Assembly (NCBI GenBank): GCA_964058805.1
Contig: CAXKVV010000164.1
Location: 1 to 30,084 of the forward strand
Reading direction: 5' to 3'
Source of the DNA: Schoenoplectus triqueter
Taxonomy: Eukaryota > Streptophyta > Magnoliopsida > Poales > Cyperaceae
Length of the DNA: 30,084 bases
Part shown: positions 10,840 through 21,856 of the stretch, one piece after another
Position numbering within the stretch: the stretch's first letter is position 1
How the letters are laid out: every line of letters starts with the position of its first letter
Made by a program: the position numbers and the translations under genes
Notes under the pieces: model-generated
Databases searched by the model: none
The model's input: the letters and a program-made list of their open reading frames with translations, nothing else
What the model was told of the DNA's origin: nothing

Positions 10840-12480
10840 TATGGGTAATGGGTTCATATAAAAACTACAAGAGGAAGATGAAATTTTCGGCGGAGCTGTA
10901 GTTTTTTTTATCCTGAACCGTTCGATTATCGATTAACCGTCGTGATATAATATAATAAATTTTCATATATTAAAATTTATATTTAGACTTATACATAATT
11001 GTTTAAATTTAAAAAATCATTTAAATTTTCACACCGAGAAATCTCAATATCATAATTACTATTCTTAAAATAACATCATTTATATATTATTTTAAAAATA
11101 ATAATTTTAATAATAAAAACAGAATTCTCAATATTATAATTATTATTCTTAAAATAGCTCCGTCCATATTAAAAGGGCCAGAGGCATTTTTTGGGGCCCG
11201 GCCTTGTGAAGTTGACGCAAGCATCCGCATTCCGCAAGAGAGTTTGCTCGACTGAGCACAGGATTTGAGTATAGGGCTTTAATTATTTCGATTTTCTTAG
11301 ACTTTGCACCTAAGTTAAAGACTAAATTAAACCTTGTTATATTACCCAACCAAGATAGGAAAACTTTGTTTTGGCTTAACACAGTATTTAATGCAATTTC
11401 AGATATTTTACTTTCCTCTTTACTTTTGAATTTTGATAAAGGTTTCTAATAGAAATTAGTAATTTGGAATTTATTCTTTTTCGTGGCTCCATATCTGGTC
11501 TGATTTAAACAACTTTCCATTTTCGTGACTTACATTCCTTAAATGCTTCTCTAACTTATGTTAATTAAGTCGAATTTTCATGTTGAGTTCATTCTATTAT
11601 TTTTTAAGAGGAAATCTTTAAATTTCCTATCTTTAATCCCCCGACTTTGTCTTTCGTCTTTCGTGCTTTAATTTCTATCGCTCCTCATATTTTTTACGTG
11701 CTAGCAATTTGAAGCGCACGTACATAATTTAATCATTGTTTTAGAAACCTTCTCATATCAACTTTCTTATTATCTTCTCTCTCATCCCTCTCCCTCCCCC
11801 CCTCTCTGTTCTTCTTCTTCCTCTCTGTCTTTCAAAAAGAACTAAACATCTCTTACCATATATATTTTTTTCATTAATTGTTAACTTACAACGAGGCTTA
11901 TATAGGAGAGAAAGGGATGGGACCAGAACGGAAATAACATTTTCGTTTGTGGAATAGAAATGAAAAATAAATTCCTTAAACGTAAATGGAAAATTTGTTG
12001 TTATTATTTTCATAAATTTCAAAACCTTATTGTCAGTTCCATAATTTCTTTTTTATTATTAATAAAAAAATCAGTGCTCGAAATCGTGACCTACTAAAAT
12101 GTATTTTTTTACGTTAGATTTACACATCAGATTTTTAGTTCTAGTTCTATCTATGAATTAATTGGAGACCGAAAATTTATCCGAAACATTAATTGTTACC
12201 AATAATATTTTCCCTTTTATAAATTCTAGAGCACTCTCCAAAAAAAGATTTCAAGAGAAAATAACTTGTAGTTGGAATTTCTTAACATCTAACCGAGGTA
12301 CGCTATGGGTATGCATAGCAAAGCTAGAGTAACAACCCATTTAAATAATCCATTTCCTAAATCACCCTCCGTCTGATCTCACCAGCCACTGTCCACTGAA
12401 ATAAATCTCCACATCTGCTACCGTCTAAAATCAAAGCACCAAAACCCACTCAAAAAACCAAAAAAGCACCCCGCATTCTC
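10840..12480. other. AT-rich intergenic DNA, no gene seen
   Basis: No recognisable protein is encoded. A ~30-base block with CTCAATAT(C/T)ATAATTA(C/T)TATTCTTAAAATA is repeated at about 11042 and 11127. A GGGCC-containing segment at 11149-11240 has the look of a decayed element end but no inverted partner. Pyrimidine-rich tracts occur at 11760-11830. The last 150 bases before 12483 are CA-rich leader-like sequence and probably form the 5' UTR of the membrane-protein gene. Confidence 0.55.
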
Positions 12481-12482
12481 CA

Positions 12483-12851
12483 ATGGCGGACCGAGCTGTT
12501 GGCGCTGCGGCGCCGCCGCCTCACGGGGCTATTCTGGCGGTGGTCGTGGGTGCAGTGGTTGCGGTTCCGTTCCTCGTCGGAGAGAGCGCTGGAGAGGCCA
12601 TTACCGGTGCGATTTCCGAGCTTCTCAGCCCCGTCGGCCTCCTCCTCCTCCCCGTAACCCTAATCATTGTCATCCGCTTCCTCTCGTCAGATCGTGCGGT
12701 CGCCTTGTCAGACATATTCAACATCGGTGGATCTCCTGATTCGTTTCACCGGGTTGGCGGATCTCCAATCGGAGTCGCTTTGATACTCTTGCTTATCATG
12801 TTTTTACTCTATTTCAAGTTGTTTGGTGGCGGTGACAACGATGACGACTGA
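12483..12851 (+). CDS. Small plant-type membrane protein with three predicted helices, function unknown
   Basis: This is an intronless gene of 122 residues. The coding part is clearly GC-richer than its surroundings. Hydrophobic segments lie at about residues 16-33, 47-67 and 97-114. Between helices two and three is a polar loop in which GGSP occurs twice (GGSPDSFHRVGGSPIG). The tail is acidic, GGGDNDDD. The N-terminus MADRAVGAAAPPPHG has no obvious cleavable signal peptide. The start is chosen because it is the first ATG after a typical CA-rich leader and the frame is fully coding from there. The layout reminds me of uncharacterised plant transmembrane proteins conserved across angiosperms, but I cannot attach a family name or a reaction. 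Which membrane it occupies is unknown. Confidence 0.85.
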   Translation: MADRAVGAAAPPPHGAILAVVVGAVVAVPFLVGESAGEAITGAISELLSPVGLLLLPVTLIIVIRFLSSDRAVALSDIFNIGGSPDSFHRVGGSPIGVALILLLIMFLLYFKLFGGGDNDDD

Positions 12852-13780
12852 ATTGTTACCGTTCTACCTTTGGGGAAGATTCCTTGAGTTCTTACCTGTT
12901 TTGTGGGGTTTGGGGGAAAAATGTTTTAGATGGGTGTTACTGTAAATTATTAGGGTCCTTTTGCTTATATACCCCTGCAAGTTTAGCTGCATAGGTAGGT
13001 GTTGTTAGATTGTAGTAGCTCGTTTGGTGGGGAAGAAGGTGAAGTAATTTGGTTTATCAGTTTTTTGCCAAAAGGAATATGTAATCATGCAGGGCTGATT
13101 TGTCCTCTGTTTTTCTTTTGTGAAATTTCTTGTGTATCAGTGTGTATATTAATTCAGAGGAAAATGTTTTTTACGAGTTTTGCAATTTGCTCCGGGCTTT
13201 TGCTTGTGTTACGTAAAACAATAGAAGAATATTTGGTTTTTGACATGCATGATGCATCCCCATCAATTCTTTTTCTTCCTAAGTAGCTAACCCTAATCGA
13301 TCTTTTGATGGAAAAAGACGAAGACCTTTGTTTACTCCTTTACTCGATGAATTTACAATTTTGCCCCTCAGATGGAGATCCAGCATAGAATCCAATGCTC
13401 TGCCTCTGCCTCTGCCGACTGCCGCTGGACTACAAAGTCTCTGAGACACTGACCGACGACCGGTCCTGCACGGCTGTACCCGGAATACTCCACAAAAATA
13501 ATAATGAATGCCATGTGGGGTCGGTTGTCAGTGAAGTAAGTAACCAAGTGGCTCTCGGAAAAAACCATGGAAGCCTTTCTCCATCGGTGGATGCGGTATC
13601 GTAGTCGATCGTTGACACTGACCTCACAGGTTACTGCCTGAGTGCGACAGGAGAGGAAGAGCGCAGAGTGGTTGGATACTTGGATCGAAGGTGTGTTGTG
13701 GCTTTCTTTGAACTATCAAAGGTAGTGCGAGTTAATACGATCAGTTTAGGTATTGCCAGACTATAAAAACATGTTTACAA
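12852..13780. other. 3' UTR-like and intergenic DNA
   Basis: The stretch to about 13290 is T-rich and 3'UTR-like for the membrane-protein gene on the plus strand. The part from 13370 to 13690 has more balanced base composition and several overlapping short frames on both strands. None shows a recognisable motif or a consistent reading frame, and a CTCTGC micro-repeat sits at about 13396-13420. Confidence 0.5.
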
Positions 13781-13784
13781 GGGA

Positions 13785-14300
13785 ACTAACTGAATCGTTT
13801 TTTTTTTGTTTTTTTAGAAATCACTAAATTATGCTTTAAATTCATATTTAATCATTGAATTTTTAATTGTTTACATTTAATGACTGAATTTTGATGAGTG
13901 TTCATATTTGATCACTTTATTAGCTTTTCCATTCAAATTTTATGGAAATCTTATAATGGTGTATTGATTTAAAAATTATGCTGAAAATGCATATTTAAAT
14001 AGCACCATTTCTACTAGAAAATAACACATATTTTAAAATACAAAAATTTGTATTTTTTAATGAATAATTAATGTGAACATTATGTTGTTATATTTTTAAA
14101 TTTTACATGAAAAAAATGTCTCTAAACTTTAATATATAAGTATTTCATTAAATTGGGATGAAAAACTAATATAATACTTAAATTTGAATAAAAATTAAAG
14201 TTCAATGACTAAAAATGAATAAATAAAATTTAGTTACCAAATATGAATTTGAAGCATATTTCAATGATCTCCAAAAAAAAAATTACCCAATTCGTTAAGA
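13785..14300. mobile_element. Fold-back MITE with long inverted ends
   Basis: The left end (AACTGAATC, a T-run, then ATCACTAAATTATGCTTTAA and ATTCATATTTAATCATTGAA) is matched, inverted, by the right end (AACGAATTGGG, a T-run, then GATCATTGAAATATGCTTCAA and ATTCATATTTGG). The similarity continues inward for roughly 120-150 bases. No open frame lies between the arms. Long degenerate inverted repeats suggest a Mutator-like MITE. I could not fix the exact ends or a target-site duplication. Confidence 0.7.
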
Positions 14301-14638
14301 TGTGAGGGGATCATTTAAAAAAAATCTGCTCTGTTCGATGTAATCAGACAATCTGAATTAAAATATAATAGGTTATACTTGCTTTTTTGAAACATAGATA
14401 ATTTTATAATCGTATACCTTTTGTATAAATTTATATATATCTGATACAGTTTGCGACGAATTTATATCCTCAACATCAAGTTTTCTTCCTGACACATTTA
14501 TGTAAAGATGTTAGAATGAGAACAGCACGCGTCCTTGCGGAACTGAATTATGAAAATTCATATTTCGACTATCAAATCAAAAGTAAATTTAATTATATAT
14601 TCTTTGTGATTTATGTAAGTTGTGAATCGCATTTTGCA

Positions 14639-14890
14639 CCGATATTGTTATTAATAGCATAAAAAATCCAAAAATATGAGAATAACATTTGATGGTTAGA
14701 AATTACGAAACAATAAATCCGTATTTGTTAAATGTATACTAGGTCCATATTTATTAAAAGTGAATTTAGATCCGCATTTGTTAAATGTGGACCTAATTTT
14801 TTTTTTAGAAAGTTAAGAGTTAAATTATATTAAATTTAATCAATGTATATAACTCAAACCTTCTTATAACAAATTAATAAATTTAAGTCC
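14639..14890 (+). repeat. MULE left terminal inverted repeat
   Basis: This is the inverted partner of 17537-17793. Within it the phrase ATTTGTTAAATGT(G/A)(G/T)ACCTA-like recurs in tandem, giving short sub-repeats near the tip that could be transposase-binding sites. Confidence 0.85.
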
Positions 14891-15122
14891 ACTTTTAAAA
14901 AAGATGGACCAATGTCCGCTTTTAAGAAATATAAATTTATATTTGTTTTTAAGAAAGATGAACTTAGACCCATTATAAACCCATAATTCTTTCAAATTCA
15001 TACTTCTGACTCTCTCCGGACATAATAAAGGTCAGTGAATTATTTAAATTTTAATATATTTTATTTGAATAAAGTTAAAAATATATTTAAGATATTAACT
15101 AATAATATTTTAATAATTTAGC

Positions 15123-16470
15123 AGAATTATTCCAATTGCGGTGTATGTGGGTGGTAATATCATCACAGGATCAACGGGTATTGATTATGATAATCATCTT
15201 ATGGTTTTTTTTCTTAAAAATGAAGATACTTATCTTGATGAGGTCAACAGACAGTTCAGATTACTAGAGAATTAATATTTTTTTCAATATCAGGGCTCGG
15301 TACAATACATGAGATACCAGTGCTAATTATTTTTGTTTAATTCTTGTTCAATGTGAGGTTGAGTGACGAATGATATTTCAAATGATAATAATAGAAATGA
15401 ATTGGAAAATGGTTGAATGTATGTGAAGATATTATCAATTGATAATGTAGAGGATTCTTTAAATAACCTATCTGAAATCATCAATAGAATCAAGAATACT
15501 ATATCTTGCACGATAAAACTAGTACATCAAATACACGAACCAGATCTCCAAAGACCCTATATCCGACACTTGTCATTCCAAATGCAACAATTGAAAATCC
15601 CTTAAGACATTCACCAATGATCATCGATGATACAGAAATTGAGTATACTCATAATGAAGATAATGATGTATTAGAGGAAGATAAGCAAAAGGGTGATGAT
15701 GATTTTGTACTCATTTTAACATATGGATGGAAGATTGGAGAAGATTATTGGGACTCGACTGATGAAGATGATGACTCAGATTATGATCCTCATGAATATG
15801 TAGAGCGTCGATTATTTATAAAAAAAAAATAGAATAGAAAATTTTTATCTAGTACATGACTTTAGTGATATTTCTAATATCAATGAAATAAATGCTCCAT
15901 CACAGTCATAATTCAATAATTCGTTTTCAGAAAATTAAACATTAGTTTCTACTTACAATGGACAATTAATGAATATCATATAAAAGAAATTATCAAGGTG
16001 GAAACAGAAAGAAGTACAAAATCTATATTGGTGATGATATGTAAATAACAACCCATATATTTTTAGAGATTATATGTTATGTGTCCTAAGAGTAGTTATT
16101 TCTATATTATCATGACTAATCTCTATGATCACACATGTGTTCAAGAGATTACTCATTCAGATCATACATAATTAAGTATGAAAATAATAGCCGGTGCAAT
16201 AAAAAGAGAGTTGGCAGATGATATGACATTAACAATAAAAACAATTTGTGTATTATTAAGATCAAAATTTTCGGGTGTTAATCCTTCCTACTCTATGGTT
16301 TGGCGAGGTCATGAGGAAGCAATAACATGAATTTTTGAAAGTTAGGAGGGTTCGTGTGGTATACTATCTTGATTATTCAATGTCATTTAATCAATAAATT
16401 CTAAAATTAAATACAACATCTTGACAGAGCCCAACATTCGATCAGAAATTTATTATTTTAAATACACCGT
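15123..16470 (+). pseudogene. Decayed MuDR-type transposase, N-terminal part
   Basis: A frame at 15123-15275 reads VYVGGNIITGSTGIDY and ends at a stop; it resembles the start of plant MULE transposases. An acidic frame at 15506-15832 (DDDFVLILTYGW, then DSTDEDDDSDYDPHEY) fits the acidic region before the MULE DNA-binding domain. Further on, frames broken by stops preserve VNPSYSMVWRGHEEAI and YNILTEPNIRSEIYYFKY-like stretches found just before the catalytic domain. I see no DDE catalytic core after that. Several stops and shifts show that it cannot make a working enzyme. Confidence 0.75.
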
Positions 16471-16962
16471 CTACATTAAAGAATGTATGATTTTAAAATG
16501 TACGTTCTTGAAATCAAACCTAAATAGATACCATACTCTCATATTTTGGCGGTAATAATGGTAAAAAAAATTGAGTTAAATCGATTTATATGTCTCTTTT
16601 ATAGCGCACACACACTTCTAAATACTGATCCGGGTGTTTTTATCCATATTCAAATCAAATTGATTGGTCAAAGGGCAACGATCTAAGAATCATTCTCGAG
16701 CGATGATTGATTTGAAGGGTTCGTAGAAAGCATATTCTTTACCAATAGTTATGAATGAAATGGAAGGATGACGAGTGAAACGAGGATCAAAACTTACATT
16801 AAATAATAACAACTCAGATAATATTTTATCTAGCAATTAAATGAAGACTTCTATTTTGCTATGTATATATAATTATACATTATATATTTTCATATTATAG
16901 AAAACTTTAATACTCATTAAGTAAGTCAATCTATTTGTCACTCCATCACCTTTCCGCTATTG

Positions 16963-17058
16963 AGAAGCAATATAAGCAATATTATTTTTTATGATGCACA
17001 ACATTCCATTAGAAGCAATATAAGCAATATTATTTTTTATGATGCACAACATTCCATT
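16963..17058. repeat. 48-bp perfect-looking tandem duplication inside the MULE
   Basis: AGAAGCAATATAAGCAATAT begins at 16963 and again at 17011, and the 48-base unit ends ACATTCCATT both times. The copies look identical, which makes the duplication younger than the general decay of the element around it. Confidence 0.93.
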
Positions 17059-17176
17059 AGCGGCATCTCTCATGTTATATCTTTGAATGTACATCATAAC
17101 AACAATGTGTCAGATAATTATATAAGTTAATTTTTTATATAACTATGTTTATAAATAATTCTAATTTTTTCTATCA

Positions 17177-17276
17177 TAGATGCATCATCAAGTCGACGCG
17201 GTAATCAAACTGCATGGAAGTCATTTGCTGGAAGAATCAGATCATTATTTAGAGACTCTTCTAATAGAAGAAATTA
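17177..17276 (+). pseudogene. Possible C-terminal transposase remnant
   Basis: A short plus-strand frame reads DASSSRRGNQTAWKSFAGRI and ends in RDSSNRRN and a stop. It lies just inside the right inverted repeat of the MULE, where the transposase C-terminus is expected. It is joined to nothing intact upstream. The assignment is by position and composition only. Confidence 0.4.
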
Positions 17277-17536
17277 AAACGTTTGTATTGTATATTATTT
17301 TATTGTATTGTATTGTAACTCTTCATATTTTTAATGAATTACTATGTAGTTAATTATAATATTTTTATCATCAAAGAAGTTTAATTAAATGTTTTTTTGA
17401 TGTTATTAGGAGATTAACTATATTAAGTGAGTTTATTGTCTTAGTTTATAAAAAAAGTCAATTACAAACTTAGTTAATGTCTTAAATAAAATATTAATAA
17501 ATTTAGTTATTAACTTAAATCTTACTCAGATCCGTC

Positions 17537-17793
17537 TATTAATAAACTTAGTTATAAGATGATCAGGAGGATTTGAGTTATATACGTTGATTACAATTAA
17601 TACAATTCAACTTTTAACTTTCTAAAAAAATATTTAGGTCCACATTTAACAAGTAGGGACCGGAGTTTGCTTTTAATAAGTGCGGACCTAGGTGCACATT
17701 TAATAAATGTGAATTTATTACTTTTGTGATTTTGTATCCATCAAGTGTTATTATCGTGTTTTTGAATTTGTTATGTTATAATAAAAATATCGG
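17537..17793 (-). repeat. MULE right terminal inverted repeat
   Basis: This is the inverted partner of 14639-14890. It ends ATATCGG at 17793 and is followed directly by the target duplicate CATTTTGCA. Confidence 0.85.
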
Positions 17794-18201
17794 CATTTTG
17801 CATGACTTAAAAAATATATTAAGTATTCATATAGAGATCTAGAAATCCAGTATTTTAAAAAATATATTAAGTATTCATATAGGTTGCTCCTCTGTATTTT
17901 TTTATTCAAAGATTTTTTATGCCAATCGTCATTTTTACCGAATGAAATTATTTGTTGATGTATGTAATAGTTGTTACTTTTTAGTAGGTTTTTCACAGAA
18001 ATTAATAACTTTTATATGTCAAGATTCTCTTACAAAAGACAAATAGCTAAACTAATAACTTTTAAACATCAGTTTAATGCAGTAAAACGACATGTTGAAA
18101 ATTATTTTTACATGAAAACCATAAAGACGATAAAATAATTATTAAAATTGAAAAGTACAGTTGTAAAAATATGGTAGTTTAAATATATTTTGTATCAAAT
18201 T

Positions 18202-18661
18202 TAAGGCTGACAATGAGCCGAGCCAAGCCGAGCTAAGCCGGATGAAGCTCGTGCTCGGCTCGTTAAAAACTTTCGAGCCAAAAAAATAATTTGAGATTGA
18301 CTTGTTAAGTTAATAAGTTAACTAAACTAATTCATTAAGGCTCATTAAGACTTATTTAATAGTTATAATATTTTTATGATATTTTATATTAAAATTTATA
18401 AAAAATAATAAATTATCTAATGATAATATATTTCATATAAATTTGATATAATAATTTAAGTACATGTCATATTATAAACTACTTACTATACTAAAAATTC
18501 ATAATATAAATAAAAAATATCAATTGTTTACCGAGCTAAACGAGTTTAATAAGCAGAGCCAACCAAAGTTCAAACTCGGCTCATTAACGGCTCGATCCAC
18601 TAATGAGTGAGCCAATAATGAGTTGATCTCGAACGAGTCACGAGCTTTTTTTTCAGCCCTA
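18202..18661. mobile_element. Non-autonomous hAT element with 8-bp target duplication
   Basis: The 460-bp element begins TAAGGCTGACA and ends TTTCAGCCCTA, giving imperfect terminal inverted repeats TA(A/G)GGCTGA. It is flanked by exact direct repeats ATCAAATT at 18194-18201 and 18662-18669, the hAT size of target duplication. Sub-terminal regions are full of GAGCC/AGCCGAGC and inverse GGCTC motifs at both ends, as in many plant hAT MITEs. The middle is AT-rich with no coding capacity. Confidence 0.92.
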
Positions 18662-18669
18662 ATCAAATT

Positions 18670-20690
18670 TGATGTAATCTAACTATTACTTGATCATCAA
18701 TCAAGTGTCAATAAAGCTAAAAACAATAGTTTTGCTAATGATCAATCAGTTTTTAATTTGTACCATATTTCATGCACAAGTTATTTAATTATAGAGGATA
18801 CCTACAATTTTGTTTCTCTATAATTATTAAATCAATGAATATATATAGTTATAAATATTTGGTAAATCCGATTATATATTCTAATATGCTTACGCATGCT
18901 GAGGAATATCTTTGTTATTTTCAATTCTCCGTTCCTTTGTCCGGGGTAAAAACATTTGTTCTATGTGTTAAATGGAGGGTTCTTATTGTTTTGTTGGGAC
19001 ATAATCCGGAAGTCTGGAAGGATGCTAGAAAATGCACAAAAAATTGACCACTGAGTAGAGTGAGAATTTGCATCAAGAAAGCACATGTGGTTGGGGTTGG
19101 TGCTTGGTGGAGCATGTGACGAACCTGCATAATGTCACTGTCACATGAGGGAGGTACTTGTGCTAAATGTGCTATGTAAACTCGGCCTTGGCACTTGCCA
19201 CTTGCCACGCGAGATCAGCCAGATGAAGGTGGAGCTCATTATGATCCGAAGCTTTCAACTTCCATTAATTCAACACTGATATTGAGCGACAGCATCTCTA
19301 AAGGTGTATTATTTTTTAAGTTACTATTATATCACGTCAATTAAAAATATTTAATTAAAAAAACACTCTAACGCTGAATCTATTTTAGAAATTTTAATTA
19401 GCGTTGTTATTCGCTTCACTCAATGAGAAGAAATTAATTAATTGAATTTTTTGTTCTCCAACGCTAAATCAAATGAGTTTTTAAATGATGTGGCGTTTAG
19501 AACTGAGTTTCTAATTTAGTGACTCTCCTCTACAGTTTTTAAATTAAAAATTCTTCTTATATCTAAAAATTAAAATAATAACTGTCACATAAAATTTAAA
19601 ACTTATTAAAAACTCCACACTCTTCACTCATATATACATATGATCACGTCAGACATGGCAGCTATTAATTATTTCCGGACAAAAAGGATATAATAGCAGC
19701 GGAGTGCCCACTCTGCCACGTGTTTCTTTTTGGGTGGATCAAAATACATTTTCATCTTCGTAATTTTATACAGCGAAGGCACAAAAGATGGGAAATAAAT
19801 CCTTCAGGATTCTGTTATTCGGAATTCAATGGTTCGAGTTGATATTCTTCTTTTCGAGATTCGTACAGATGGTTTTCGGTGAATTTCGACCATCCGATCC
19901 GGCGAACGGGACTCTATTCTCGAGAAAAAATAACAGCAGATTTGAATCCCAAAGAAATGAAAATGTGAGTGTTAACTAGTCAACTTATGCACAACAGCAC
20001 AAGTCTCAACAAACCATCTATTTGAAGCAAACCTCACCAAACCGTCTTAAAAAAAGAACCTCATCCATTGTTGTACATATGAATGAAACGGACAAGTTTG
20101 TTTTAATTTGAAAGTGTTAGGAACCATGCCATCACCAAATTGTGGAAAAAGAACATTAACCCAAATGTTAGGTCTATTTCGTAGTAATAAACTAAGATGA
20201 AGTTAACACCAACCGTCCAATAGAAATTTAGTATGTTGGAGCAATTGTAATGAGTTGTCAGATGGCATTTGCATAAATTAGGTCCAGAAAGCAACATAAC
20301 ATTTTGCTTGCTAACTACGACAGTTTATTTTTTAAACAAATATCCCATCAACCATCAGCCCAATCAACCATTCTGAAATTGCGTGGAATTGAAAATGACA
20401 CAGAAATACACTAGACAGAGATGTGTAGCTTTAAATCCACCGTTTTTTGGGTGTGTGATTTGTAATATTCTGTCGGTGAAGAAATAGATACTAGTATAAT
20501 ACTGCTTATTCTCCACAGAAAGAAGACGATAAAATTAAGAAAATGGAATCTACAAACTGAAAAAGTTACTGAAGTATTTGAATATCGTATTAAATTGGGA
20601 TCAATAACAAAATAGTTTTATAGAAGAAGTTCATGTTTCATTTGTTCAGATAAAGACGATTTTTTTTGGTTAATATTTCTCATTCAAAAA
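18670..20690. other. Intergenic DNA, no convincing gene
   Basis: A unique-looking segment at 18890-19240 has frames of 91 and 95 codons on opposite strands, neither recognisable. The stretch 19282-19620 (starting GCATCTCTAAAGG, with AACGCT(G/A)AATC repeated) has the flavour of a decayed MITE, but I could not pair its ends. A GCCACGTGTT G-box at 19718 and a TATA-like TTTTATAC at about 19765 precede a 63-codon plus-strand frame at 19788-19979, which I do not accept as a gene without expression evidence. Confidence 0.5.
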
Positions 20691-21290
20691 ATCTTTCATT
20701 ATAAATTCTTGACATAAAACTCAATAAAATATATACTATATAAGTGATGGATGTCGTTAAATTTTTTTTATCATTCGAATCGTTTACTATTTAGATAATT
20801 TTTTTTCATGTATACATGATGAATTTGAGAAGAATCAATATAATTTATACTATATAAGTGATGAGTGTCATTAAAGAATTTTTAATCATTCAAATCCTTA
20901 ATTATTTCTCTAAGTTGTTTAGATAAATTTTTTTCATGTATACATACTGAATTTAATTTTTTTTATAGAAACTTTCGACATAAGAATCAATAGAATCTAT
21001 ACTATATAAGTGATGTCTGTGAACAAAATTCATCTAAATAATTTCTCTAAGCTATATAGTTAAGGATTTAAATAATCTCACCGTGTTACATAAGGTAGAT
21101 ATTGCATAATTGTTCGATTTTTTGCTATTTTTTTCATTCAAAAATTCTCAAATTCACCATACATATATGAAAAAAAACTTCATTTAAATAATTTTAAAAA
21201 ATAATTAAAAGTTCGATTGATCAAAATTTTTTAGTAATATTCATCACTTATATAGTGTAGATTCTATTGTCTATTGTCGAAGTGAATAAT
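20690..21290. mobile_element. Composite inverted-repeat element (fold-back MITE-like)
   Basis: The phrase ACTATATAAGTGATG recurs directly at about 20735, 20850 and 21001 and appears inverted at about 21242-21256. Likewise TTTTTTTCATGTATACAT (about 20804 and 20930) has an inverted counterpart at 21150-21176. The right arm (about 21110-21290) is therefore an inverted copy of one left-arm unit, while the left side holds two to three direct units. There is no coding frame. It looks like a fold-back element with duplicated arms or nested insertions. Confidence 0.7.
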
Positions 21291-21688
21291 ATTTTTTATG
21301 TTGTATCATCTCAAAACGTCTCCAAACTGGAACACACTGCATCAGAGGTGGAGATGTTCTTGTGCACCAATCAATTGTTGAAGAGATGGTATATCCAGAG
21401 AATAATCAGAAAAAAAGGCTAACCTGAAAATGCGGGGCAAATGCACCAGTAACTGAAAATTGGAAGGAGATAACAACGGTACAAGAAAAATGGAGCTAGC
21501 AAATTTGGTCTCACGCAATCTAAAGATGACCGTGCAGATTGAAACTATAAAAAATAATAATAATCACTGATACAAAATTTAAGCTTTAAGCTGTAATCAA
21601 ATCACAACCAGAAAAATGACTGAAGAACGACTCCAGGGAACTGCATTCTCCAAGTCCCAACATTTGGATCTTTCTATTAGAATTTCTA

Positions 21689-21856
21689 TTATCCGTTGGC
21701 TCGCCTCACATCTCTCACCACATGATCATCAAAAACTGATTTGGTGGTTGGTCTTAGAAATGCTGAGAAAGGCGGCTTGGCGATGTAGGAGAGAATCGTG
21801 ACAGCAGCATAAGAGCTGACTGATCGGACGGTCTCAAATGCAAACCTCGCAATCAT
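21689..21856 (-). CDS. Candidate small-protein gene, 55 residues, unknown function
   Basis: On the minus strand an ATG at 21856 opens a 55-codon frame starting MIARFAFETVRSVSSYAAVT, with ILSYIAKPPFSAFLRPTTK in the middle and an RDVRRANG end. Its base composition is more balanced than its flanks. The N-terminal half has R/F/S-rich amphipathic and hydrophobic character that would suit a mitochondrial or membrane-associated protein; that is inference. Strong donor-like sites (GTGGTGAGAG) lie within the last codons, so the true C-terminus may be spliced onto sequence further down, where acceptor-like TTTCAG and TTACAG sites and 3'UTR-like DNA run to about 21300. A TGACGTCT bZIP-type core lies about 75 bases upstream. 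It follows PPAN on the same strand. I do not recognise a family. Confidence 0.5.
   Translation of the reverse strand: MIARFAFETVRSVSSYAAVTILSYIAKPPFSAFLRPTTKSVFDDHVVRDVRRANG

Larger units (their letters stand above)
14639..17793 (+). mobile_element. Mutator-like element (MULE), non-functional, with 9-bp target duplication
   Basis: Two long terminal inverted repeats of about 250 bp (14639-~14890 and ~17537-17793) begin CCGATATT and share GGTCC(A/G)CA, TAGAAAGTTAA and TATATAACTCAAA blocks. They are flanked by an exact direct repeat CATTTTGCA at 14630-14638 and 17794-17802, the 9-bp size expected for Mutator superfamily insertion. The interior carries remnants of a MuDR-type transposase on the plus strand. 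The arms have diverged noticeably, so the insertion is not recent. At about 3.2 kb it is shorter than typical autonomous MULEs. Confidence 0.92.

Noticed and set aside
12521..12724. 67-codon minus-strand frame opposite the membrane-protein gene
   Set aside because: It is a shadow of the GC-rich coding frame on the plus strand and has no motif.
13368..13627. Three overlapping 65-69 codon frames on both strands
   Set aside because: They are mutually overlapping with no recognisable domain, and no splice context supports one over the others.
18772..19208. Frames of 91 (plus) and 95 (minus) codons
   Set aside because: Opposite-strand overlap, no recognisable motif and AT-driven composition in the plus-strand frame. 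Possibly a decayed insertion, but nothing to anchor it.
19788..19979. 63-codon plus-strand frame with a hydrophobic N-terminus and an FRPSDPANG stretch faintly like a CEP peptide
   Set aside because: The CEP-type ending (SPG-GH) is missing, the TATA-like box is only about 20 bases before the ATG, and a donor-like GTGAGTG follows. Not enough to call a gene without expression data.
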